In this document: positions 44,006 to 51,491 of the stretch, piece by piece | Numbering within the stretch: the stretch's first letter is position 1 | How the letters are laid out: each line of letters begins with the position of its first letter | Assembly (NCBI GenBank): GCA_040902885.1 | Contig: JBBDWK010000068.1 | Span: 41,068-105,067 of the forward strand | Source of the DNA: JBBDWK01 sp040902885 | GTDB taxonomy: Bacteria; Acidobacteriota; Terriglobia; Bryobacterales; Bryobacteraceae | Reading direction: 5' to 3' | Length of the DNA: 64,000 nucleotides | Made by a program: the position numbers and the translations under genes | Notes under the pieces: generated by a model | Seen by the model: the letters and a program-made list of their open reading frames with translations, nothing else | Told to the model about the DNA's origin: nothing | The model's database searches: none

Positions 44006-45487
44006 ATGCCGTTCGTACTGGCTTTGGATGAAGGGACCACGAGTGCGCGCGCCGCTCTGTACGACGAGCAGGGCCGTGCGGCGGCCATGGAGTCGGCGCC
44101 GGTTGAGTGCGGCTATCCGGAGCCCGGCTGGGTGGAGCAGGATCCCGTGGCGCTCTGGCGGGCGCAACTGGAAGCCGGCCGACGAGTCATCGCCAGAACG
44201 GGAATCGAACCTCGGCAGATCGTGGCCGCGGGAATCGCGAACCAGCGCGAGACCACGCTGGTGTGGGACCGCGCGAGCGGCAGACCGGCCGCCCCCGCTA
44301 TCGTCTGGCAATGCCGCCGCACGGCAAAGTATTGCGCGGAGCTCGCCGCCTCTCCCGTGGCCGCGTCCATCGAGCGGAAGACGGGCCTGGTGATTGACGC
44401 CTACTTCTCGGCCAGCAAGCTGCGGTGGCTGCTCGACTGTATTCCCGACGGACAGTCGAAGGCGCGCGACGGCGAGCTGTTGTTCGGCACCGTGGATAGC
44501 TGGCTGATCTGGAACCTGACGGAAGGCCGCGTACACGCTACCGATCCCACCAACGCATCGCGCACCATGCTGATGGACCTGACGCGCGACGCATGGGACG
44601 ACGATCTGCTCTCGCACTTCGATGTGCCACGGGCCATGCTGCCCGAAATCGTCCCCTCCAGCGCCGCCGCGGCCACCATAGCGGACGCACATTTCGGCGC
44701 GGAGATCCCGCTCGCCGGCATTGCCGGAGATCAGCAGGCGGCGCTTGCGGGGCAGGCCTGCTTTCGCCCGGGCCTCTGCAAGAACACGTATGGCACGGGG
44801 TGTTTCGCCCTGCTGCACACCGGCGGGAAAATCGCCCAATCCAGGAACCGGCTGCTGGCCACACGCGCGGCGTCGCCCGGGGGCGCGGCGCAATACGCCG
44901 TGGAAGGAGCTATCTTCATCGCCGGCGCGGCCATTCAGTGGCTGCGCGACGAGATGGGATTTTTGAGATCGGCGGGCGAGTCGGGCGATGTCGCGCACTC
45001 GGTTCCGGACAGCGGCGGCATTTATTTCGTGCCTGCATTCGTGGGCTTGGGAGCGCCGCACTGGGACCCGGATGCGCGCGGCCTGATCCATGGGATTACC
45101 CGTGCGACGCGTCCCGCGCACCTGGTTCGCGCGGCGCTCGAGAGCATCGCTTTCCAAACGCGGGAGTTGACGGAGGCCATGGAGTCCGACTCCGGCGCCC
45201 GCCTTTCCGAGCTTCGAGTGGATGGAGGCGCGGCTCGCAACGACTTCCTGATGCAGTTTCAGGCGGATATCCTGGGGCGGCCGATCGTCCGTCCCGTGGA
45301 TACCGAGACCACGGCCCTGGGAGCCGCATACCTGGCCGGTCTGGCTACCGGATTTTGGAAGAACGTGGAAGAGGTGGAAGGCTTCTGGCGGGCCGAACGG
45401 CGCTTCGAGCCGCGGATGGAGCCAGCCAAGCGGGAAGCCTTATTCGGCGGATGGAAAGATGCGGTACGGCGGGCGCGGAGCAGATGA
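44006..45487 (+). CDS. glpK: glycerol kinase
   Basis: Phosphorylates glycerol to sn-glycerol-3-phosphate; 493 residues. FGGY-family motifs: N-terminal ALDEGTTSARAALYD, EPGWVEQDP, the catalytic region IANQRETTLVWDRASG, and the C-terminal SIAFQTRELTEAMESDSG...LRVDGGAARNDFLMQFQADILG. No glpF or glpD lies next to it. Confidence 0.97.
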   Translation: MPFVLALDEGTTSARAALYDEQGRAAAMESAPVECGYPEPGWVEQDPVALWRAQLEAGRRVIARTGIEPRQIVAAGIANQRETTLVWDRASGRPAAPAIVWQCRRTAKYCAELAASPVAASIERKTGLVIDAYFSASKLRWLLDCIPDGQSKARDGELLFGTVDSWLIWNLTEGRVHATDPTNASRTMLMDLTRDAWDDDLLSHFDVPRAMLPEIVPSSAAAATIADAHFGAEIPLAGIAGDQQAALAGQACFRPGLCKNTYGTGCFALLHTGGKIAQSRNRLLATRAASPGGAAQYAVEGAIFIAGAAIQWLRDEMGFLRSAGESGDVAHSVPDSGGIYFVPAFVGLGAPHWDPDARGLIHGITRATRPAHLVRAALESIAFQTRELTEAMESDSGARLSELRVDGGAARNDFLMQFQADILGRPIVRPVDTETTALGAAYLAGLATGFWKNVEEVEGFWRAERRFEPRMEPAKREALFGGWKDAVRRARSR

Positions 45488-45488
45488 T

Positions 45489-45788
45489 CTAGTGGCCGCT
45501 CTTCTGGCGGTCCAGGATGAACACTTTCTCCTCCGGCCGGACCAGTTTCAGGCGGCGGCGGATTTCCAGTTCCTGCTCCGCCTGGCTGCCGCGCAAACGC
45601 TCCAGGCGCTCCCGCTTGAGTTGATTTTCGCGGGCCAGGGCCGCATTGCTCTCTTCGAGCTCCCGGATCTCCCGCCGCTTGTCGATCCACGCCGGGATGC
45701 CCCGCGGCCCTTGAATGGTCACTATCGCGTAGGCCAGCGCCAGCAGCAGACCCGCGGTGTAAGCAATCTTCGCCGCCGAAGTTCTCAT
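45489..45788 (-). CDS. ftsB: FtsB/DivIC-like septum formation protein
   Basis: 99 residues: one membrane helix (IAYTAGLLLALAYAIVTI) and a following coiled coil (IRELEESNAALARENQLKRERLERL). This is the FtsB/DivIC layout, which bridges FtsL and FtsQ in the divisome. The ATG at 45788 gives the cytosolic N-terminus; an upstream ATG 10 codons earlier is possible. It is convergent with glpK, with one base between stops. Confidence 0.83.
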   Translation of the reverse strand: MRTSAAKIAYTAGLLLALAYAIVTIQGPRGIPAWIDKRREIRELEESNAALARENQLKRERLERLRGSQAEQELEIRRRLKLVRPEEKVFILDRQKSGH

Positions 45789-45830
45789 CGCGCACGTCTC
45801 AATAGAGAATAGTATCATCAAGCCACTACA

Positions 45831-46154
45831 ATGACGGACAAAATTGTTGTTTACAGCACGTGCGCCTCGGCGGAGGAAGCGGAGCGGATTGCGCGCCGCC
45901 TGGTGGAGGAACGGCTTGCAGCTTGCGTGAACGTGCTGCCGGGGATGGTCAGTTACTACCGGTGGCAGGGAGCGATCGAGCAGTCCTCCGAGTGGCTCCT
46001 GCTGATCAAGACTTCCCGCGACCGGGTGGACGAGGTGCGACGGTCCATCGAAAGCCTGCACTCCTACCAGGTGCCCGAAGTCATCGCGGTGCCGATTGTG
46101 GAAGGCTCGGTCAACTATATGAACTGGCTGGACGCGGAGCTGAAGAGTTCCTGA
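45831..46154 (+). CDS. cutA: divalent cation tolerance protein CutA
   Basis: 107-residue trimeric alpha/beta protein. Family marks: VVYSTCASAEEAERIARRLVEERLAACVNVLPGMVSYYRW, EWLLLIKT, and the C-terminal YQVPEVIAVPIVEGSVNYMNWL. It is linked to copper and divalent-metal tolerance, although its mechanism is unresolved. Divergent from the FtsB-like gene. Confidence 0.95.
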   Translation: MTDKIVVYSTCASAEEAERIARRLVEERLAACVNVLPGMVSYYRWQGAIEQSSEWLLLIKTSRDRVDEVRRSIESLHSYQVPEVIAVPIVEGSVNYMNWLDAELKSS

Positions 46155-46217
46155 CCTTGCCGTTCGGCTTTCGCTGGCCGTTCACATATTTTACGCGTAA
46201 GCTGAAGTCAGGGAGTC

Positions 46218-46305
46218 ATGAAGCAGAACATCACGATGAACCGAGACGCCCTGCATCATCGACAAAATGTTCGTTGATTCGAACATTCTCAACTACGCTC
46301 GTGGA
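46218..46305 (+). pseudogene. possible remnant of a vapBC-type module
   Basis: Two overlapping short frames. One, MKQNITMNRDALHHRQNVR, ends just after a second ATG. The second begins MFVDSNILNYARG, which resembles the first strand of PIN toxins, then runs into the antisense of the E1 dehydrogenase gene. No PIN acidic residues follow. This could be a toxin-gene stub left by deletion, or chance. Confidence 0.3.
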
Positions 46306-46314
46306 TGCAGCCCG

Positions 46315-48420
46315 CTAATACTCCAGCAGCTTCTCCGCTTCACGCGCCAGATCCTCTACCTGAGGCAGGATCTCGTTTTCGAGCTGCGGGTGATAGCCGA
46401 CCCACGTGTCCAGGGCCCCCACGCGCCGCACGGGGGCGTCGAGCCTCGTGAACAACTCGTCGGCGATGCGCGCCGCGATCTCGGCGCCGTAGCCGAAGGA
46501 GAGCGTGTCCTCATGGGCGATGAGCACGCGGCTGGTCTTCTCGACCGACTCGCGGATGGCTTCCCAGTCGTACGGCGCGAGCGTTCGCAGGTCGATCACT
46601 TCAATCGTCCGGTCCGCGTGCTTTCGCTCCACCTGCACCGCCGCCTGCATGGCCTTCTGCACCACGGCGCCGTACGTCACAATCGTCAGGTCCTCGCCGG
46701 GCTTGGCCACGCGCGCGCGCCCGAAAGGTATGGTGAACTCTTCCCCGGGGTGAGGCGAGCGGTTGTAAGGCTCGCGGTAAAGGCGCTTATGCTCCAGGAA
46801 AAGCACCGGATCGTCGCACCGCAGCGACGTCCGCAGCAGGCCGCAGGCATCGAGGGCGTTGGATGGCATCACCACGCGAAGACCCGGAATGTGCGTGAAC
46901 GTCACCTCGCCGCACTGGCTGTGATAGATGGCTCCGCCATTCAAATAACCGCCAATCGGCACGCGCAGCACCAGCGGGCAGGAGAAGCCGCCGTTCGAGC
47001 GCCAGCGCAGCACGGCCATCTCGTCGCGGATCTGCATCATCGCCGGCCAGATGTAGTCGAAGAACTGCACTTCGGGCACGGGCTTCAGGCCCCGCGTCGC
47101 CATGCCGATGGCGCGCCCCGCGATGGCCGCTTCGGCCAGCGGCGTGTTGAAACAGCGCTCTTCGCCGAACTCGGATTGCAATCCCAGCGTGGCTTTGAAC
47201 ACGCCTCCTTTGCCCTTCACTTCGGCCAGATTTTCCGGCCGGCTGCAATCGGCCACATCCTCGCCGAAGACCAAGATGCGCGGGTCGCGCCGCATCTCTT
47301 CCCGGAGCGTCGCGTTGATCAAATCAACCATGGTTCGCGGCTCGCCCTGAAAATGCGGTTCGCTCGCAAAGGCGTCCGAGGCCGGATCGACGGAGGAGTA
47401 GAGGTGGGCCATGGCGGAAGAGCGTTCGGGCGGAGCCGACTGGAGCGCCTTCCCGGTGGCCTCCTGAATCTCCTCCTCAACCTCATGCACCACACGCTGG
47501 AGCGCGCGCCGGTCCAGCACCCCTTCGGAAATCAGCCACCGAGGAAAGCGCACCACCGGATCGCGCTCGGATTCCGCCGCCCGCTCGGATTCCGTCTTGT
47601 AAAGACGCTCGTCGTCCGACAGTGAGTGGGAGTACGGCCGGGTCACGTGCGCGTGCGCCAGCGCCGGGCCGTTCCCTTTGCGGCAATAGTCCACGCAAGC
47701 GGTCAGCGCTGCGTAGGACGCGATGAAATCCGTGCCATCCACCTCGGTCCGGTAGAGATCCGGAAAACCCGCGAGCAGCTCGGAGACGTTGCCGCCCGCG
47801 GTCTGGCACTCGACCGGCACGGAGATCGCGTAGCCGTTGTCCTCAATCAGAAAGAGAACGGGAAGCCGCTTCAGGCACGCCGCATTCATGGCTTCCCAGA
47901 ACTCGCCTTCGCTCGTAGCCCCGTCGCCAGCGCAGACCAGCGTGATGACATCCGACCGGGGATCGAGGAGACGGTTCGCTTCCGCACAACCAACGGCCTG
48001 AAGGAACTGAGTGCCGGTGGGCGACGATGAGCTGACGATGTGGAGCCGCGGCGAACCCCAGTGCGAGGGCATCTGGCGGCCTCCGGAAGCGGGGTCGGAT
48101 GCGGCGCCAACGGCCTGCAGAAGCATTTCGTGAGGAGTCACACCCAGGGTCAGGCACAGTGCGCGATCGCGATAGTACGGGTAAATCCAGTCGTGTCCGG
48201 GGCGCAGCGACAAGCCCGCCGCAACCTGAACCGCTTCATGGCCGGCGCCGCTGATCTGGAAGTAAATCCGATTCTGCCGCTTCAGGGCAATCTCGCGGTC
48301 GTCGAGGCGCCGCGAGGCGTGCATCAGGCGAAAGGCGCGAACCAGGGTTTCCGGGTCCAAGCCGGCGTGCCCTTGGATTTCCGCAGGCAAACTTCCGGGC
48401 GCACCGATTCGCGTAGCCAT
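46315..48420 (-). CDS. fused E1 alpha-beta subunit, 2-oxoacid (branched-chain or pyruvate) dehydrogenase
   Basis: 701-residue thiamine-diphosphate enzyme joining two normally separate chains. The alpha part (about 1-330) has GAGHEAVQVAAG and the TPP motif GDGATSEGEFWEAMN...EDN. The beta part (about 370-701) begins MVDLINATLREEMRRDP and has FGEDVADC, FNTPLAEAAIAGRAIG, FFDYIWPAMMQIRDE and HEDTLSFGYGAEI. It decarboxylates a 2-oxoacid and acylates an E2 lipoyl domain. The E2 and E3 genes are not here. The ATG at 48420 is taken because the upstream extension is antisense-like and reaches the antiporter tail. Confidence 0.93.
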   Translation of the reverse strand: MATRIGAPGSLPAEIQGHAGLDPETLVRAFRLMHASRRLDDREIALKRQNRIYFQISGAGHEAVQVAAGLSLRPGHDWIYPYYRDRALCLTLGVTPHEMLLQAVGAASDPASGGRQMPSHWGSPRLHIVSSSSPTGTQFLQAVGCAEANRLLDPRSDVITLVCAGDGATSEGEFWEAMNAACLKRLPVLFLIEDNGYAISVPVECQTAGGNVSELLAGFPDLYRTEVDGTDFIASYAALTACVDYCRKGNGPALAHAHVTRPYSHSLSDDERLYKTESERAAESERDPVVRFPRWLISEGVLDRRALQRVVHEVEEEIQEATGKALQSAPPERSSAMAHLYSSVDPASDAFASEPHFQGEPRTMVDLINATLREEMRRDPRILVFGEDVADCSRPENLAEVKGKGGVFKATLGLQSEFGEERCFNTPLAEAAIAGRAIGMATRGLKPVPEVQFFDYIWPAMMQIRDEMAVLRWRSNGGFSCPLVLRVPIGGYLNGGAIYHSQCGEVTFTHIPGLRVVMPSNALDACGLLRTSLRCDDPVLFLEHKRLYREPYNRSPHPGEEFTIPFGRARVAKPGEDLTIVTYGAVVQKAMQAAVQVERKHADRTIEVIDLRTLAPYDWEAIRESVEKTSRVLIAHEDTLSFGYGAEIAARIADELFTRLDAPVRRVGALDTWVGYHPQLENEILPQVEDLAREAEKLLEY

Positions 48421-48484
48421 TAATGCCTCTTCTATCAGTGTAGTAGTCTTCGCCGCCTCTCCGCAGATGGCGGAAGCAACCGGA

Positions 48485-50047
48485 TTACCGCGCGCGCCCG
48501 GCCACCGGGAGCCCGGCGTTGCGCCATGCGTCCCATCCCCCTGCAAGCGCTTTCGCCCGGCTCCATCCTTTGGATCTGAGTTCCCGCGCCACACGGGCGC
48601 TGGTAGCTTCGTTCTTTCAAGTACAGAAGAGGATCAGATGGGCATCCTTGGCAATACCGAGCGCGTCTACCTGGCGGCGTGCGTCCTCGGGATCGACGCG
48701 GACCGCATCCGGAGCGTCGAGATCGCTTTCGTCGTAGCTTCGCGAAGTGCGCACATCCAAAACTACCACCGGTTCTCCGGAATCGCGGAGCCGCTGGAAC
48801 TCCTCAACGCCGATGGTGTCCTCCGCGGCGGGCGGTTCCGCGACGGCGGGCGCTTCCGCCGTCCGGCCGGAAAGCAGCATGGGCGAGAAACCGTGCAGCA
48901 CCACGGAGAACAGAACCACCAGACAGCAGACGGCGAACAGGTAGCCGCTGCCCGGCACACCGGCGAACACGGGCAGCAGCACCAGCAGAAGCGAGCTCAG
49001 GCCTCGAGGCCCGAACCAGGCGATGACCAGCCGGTCCCGCCGGACGAGCGGCGTTCCCGCCAGAGAGAGCAGAAAGGCTGCGGGCCGCGCGAGCAGCACC
49101 AGCGCCGCAAACAGCACAGTCCACGGACTCAGCACGGAGAAGCCGCTCCAAATCAGCGAGCTGCCTAACAGCACAAAGGTGAACAGCAGCGCCATCTCGG
49201 CCGTCGTTTCACCATACTCGAGGAAACAGTCGCACAACTCCACGTCGAAAGCCGAGATGGTAAGGCCGGCGGCAAAAGCGGCAAGGAAGCCGCTGCCGTG
49301 AACCGCCTCGGCCGCGGCAAAAGCGGTGAAGGCCACCCCCAGCGAATAGAGAGATTCGTAATCGCGCCGCACGCCGATGCGCCTGCGTACCAGGTCAAGA
49401 GCGCCCACCGCGAGCAGTCCCACGGCGATGCCCGCGCCCGGACCGAGCAACAAGAGATCAACGGCCAGGCGAGCCCAATCCTCCGCGCCGCGCGGGGCGT
49501 CATGCTGCAGGAACGCCATGGCAACCAGCACCACGGGGAGAAGCACGGCATCGTTCATGCCGCTTTCCAGGCGCAGTGCCTGCCGCGCGGCGCCCGATAT
49601 TTCCGGCCTTTTGAGCAGTCCTCGCAGCAGCACTGGATCGGTGGATGCCAGCGCCGCTCCCAGGATGGCCGCCGCTGCCACAGGGAGACCCAGAAGCCGC
49701 CAGCCGGCCAGGGTAATCAGCGCCGCCGAGAGCAGAGTGCCAGGTCCGAGCATAAGCGCGGCCAGCGTGCTATGGCGCCGCACTTCTGGAATCTTGAGTG
49801 AGAGGGCGTCGGTAAACAGGACCAGGGCCAGGCTCAGCGTCGCCACCACGCGCAATATCGGAGAGTCGAGCTGGACGTTGAGCCATCCCAGGCCGAAGAT
49901 GCCCAGCATGGCTCCGAGGGCCAGAAAGACCGCCACTTGGGGAAGACCGCTGCGCTCGATCAGGCCGGAGAGCAGCGCCGAAACGACAATCACCGCTCCT
50001 ATCAGCGCCAGGGTAGCGTTCAGGGCGTCGGCGGAGAAAGCGGGCAC
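48485..50047 (-). CDS. cation:proton antiporter with C-terminal rhodanese domain, in-frame TGA (candidate selenocysteine)
   Basis: Residues 1-395 are a CPA-type antiporter with about 12 hydrophobic segments (GLPQVAVFLALGAMLGIFG, ASTDPVLL, LESGMNDAVLLP). Residues about 412-515 are a rhodanese domain (VVVLDVRTSRSYDESDL, LILFCT). After T476 comes TGA at 48617-48619; the frame then continues KNEATSARVARELRSKGW, AKALAGGWDAW, to TAA at 48485. Related domains typically read CTCPNEATSARVA, so the TGA replaces the second Cys. If TGA is read as stop, the protein has 476 residues and a broken rhodanese lacking its last 40 residues. Read as Sec, it has 520 residues and is complete. Confidence 0.82.
48583..48603 (-). 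promoter_or_regulatory. candidate bacterial SECIS hairpin
   Basis: In the mRNA, 16 bases after the TGA, GCGCC pairs with GGCGC around the loop CGUGU. Two further C-G pairs lie beyond an A/G mismatch. The loop begins 21 bases after the TGA and has G then U at its second and third positions. That geometry fits bacterial SECIS elements, which place an apical G/U about 16-37 bases after the UGA. Confidence 0.5.
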
Positions 50048-50078
50048 GGTATTATCGTAGCGGCTTTCGCCAGCGAGC

Positions 50079-50990
50079 CTACGCAGCTCTTCGTTCGCCC
50101 GGATACTTCTCGCCGGGGAGACGCGCCTCTCGGTCGCCGTGCTCCGCCGCGGCCTTTTCGATGACCGAATTCACCTCGGCGCCCATCAGGATTGCCATGC
50201 CCGTAAGGTAGAACCACAGCATCAGAATGATCACCGCGCCGAGCGAGCCGTAGGTGGCGTTGAACTCGCCGAAGAACGCGATGTAAAGGCGGAAGCCCAT
50301 CGACGCAAGCAGCCATAAGGCCAGTGCGAGCACCGCGCCCGGAGTCAAGTACTGGAAATTGCTGTCATCCAGGTCCGGCGCGTAACGGTACAGCAGATCG
50401 AGGGCAAGAATGACCAGCGCGAGAACCACGGGCCAGCGGCCGATGTTCCAAACGAAGGTGAATTCGTCCTCCAGACCCAGAACGGACGCCAGAAGATTTC
50501 CGATGCTGGCGCCGTAAAGCACCAGAACCAGCGCCACGATGACGGCCACCGAATACGCCAAGGTAATCCCGATCGCCACCAGTCTTGCTTTCCACCACGG
50601 GCGGCTGTCCTCCACCGCATAAGCGCGGTTTAAGCTGTCCATTACGGCGAGCATGCCTGTGGATGCCGCCCACAAAGCGGCCAGAATGCTGAACGACAGC
50701 AGCCGCGCGCTGGCCCCCTCCGTGATCTGCAGCAGCGTGTTGTAAATCAATTCGTAAGCGGCCGGCGGGGCGACGTTCTCCAGATATGCCAGCAGGTCCT
50801 CGCGCAGGCCGGGCGATTGTGCGAATAAGCCCAGCAGCGCGGTGAAGAAGATCAGCAGCGGAAAAAGGGCGAGCAGAAAGTAGAAAGCCAGCTTTGCCGA
50901 CTGGCCCATGATGTCGTCGCGAAAGAAGTCGTCCCAAATCTGCTTCGCGAGTTCCCCGAACGTGAGCCCGCCGAATGTCCAGAATCTCAC
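50079..50990 (-). CDS. YihY/BrkB family inner-membrane protein
   Basis: 303 residues with about six hydrophobic segments. Family marks: FFRDDIMGQSAKLAFYFLLALFPLLIFF near the N-terminus, ILAALWAASTGMLAVMDSLNRAY, and the C-terminal TYGSLGAVIILMLWFYLTGMAILMGAEVNS. A charged C-terminal tail follows. Function is unresolved; it was formerly annotated as RNase BN, which is incorrect for this family. It precedes the antiporter gene on the same strand. Confidence 0.92.
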   Translation of the reverse strand: MRFWTFGGLTFGELAKQIWDDFFRDDIMGQSAKLAFYFLLALFPLLIFFTALLGLFAQSPGLREDLLAYLENVAPPAAYELIYNTLLQITEGASARLLSFSILAALWAASTGMLAVMDSLNRAYAVEDSRPWWKARLVAIGITLAYSVAVIVALVLVLYGASIGNLLASVLGLEDEFTFVWNIGRWPVVLALVILALDLLYRYAPDLDDSNFQYLTPGAVLALALWLLASMGFRLYIAFFGEFNATYGSLGAVIILMLWFYLTGMAILMGAEVNSVIEKAAAEHGDREARLPGEKYPGERRAA

Positions 50991-51017
50991 GCTCTTACTC
51001 CCTCGTTGCGGGCGAAA

Positions 51018-51491
51018 CTACTCGATTACAGCGAGCGTTTCGCCGGCCGCTACTGTCGCTCCTTCATGAGCGAGAAGCGATACGACGCGTCCGGCCTGGG
51101 GCGATCGCAGAGCGTTCTGCATCTTCATCGCCTCCACCACCAGGACAGCTTGCCCGGCCTCAACTGTGTCGCCTTCGGCAACCAGCAGACGCACTACTTT
51201 GCCAGGCATGAGCGCTACTACGGCTATTCTACCGCGCCTGGGCGGAGCGGCGTCGCGTTTGGCGGAGCGGCGGGGATCGCACACATCCATGGCGAAGCGC
51301 CAACCGTGAATCCAGACACAGTCTTTCTCGACGCGAACCTCATAGCTCGCGCCATCCAGAAGCACCGAGTAGAGGCCGGGTTCGACTTCGCACAGTTGCA
51401 CGGTCTTCTCGGGTTCCTCGCGCCAGCGAAAGCGTACGATATCGTCCTGCCGTTCGAACTCAAACGGCTGGCCGTTCACCAGAAGCTTCAT
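51018..51491 (-). CDS. accB: biotin carboxyl carrier protein
   Basis: 157 residues carrying biotin for an acyl-CoA carboxylase. The C-terminal biotinyl domain has the attachment lysine in VVEAMKMQN and the flanking LMPGKVVRLLVAEGDTVEAGQ. The N-terminal part (about 1-85) is a beta-rich extension (MKLLVNGQPFEFERQDDIVRF). The ATG at 51491 overlaps the accC stop by 4 bases; the longer upstream frame is antisense to accC. Confidence 0.92.
   Translation of the reverse strand: MKLLVNGQPFEFERQDDIVRFRWREEPEKTVQLCEVEPGLYSVLLDGASYEVRVEKDCVWIHGWRFAMDVCDPRRSAKRDAAPPRRGRIAVVALMPGKVVRLLVAEGDTVEAGQAVLVVEAMKMQNALRSPQAGRVVSLLAHEGATVAAGETLAVIE

Noticed and set aside
46267..47625. 452-codon plus-strand frame across the E1 dehydrogenase
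   Set aside because: Nearly all of it is antisense to the well-conserved E1 beta half; only its first 13 codons may be a PIN remnant.
48435..48620. 61-codon minus-strand frame after the antiporter stop
   Set aside because: It is out of register with the rhodanese continuation; the biologically meaningful frame is the one that continues through the TGA to TAA at 48485.
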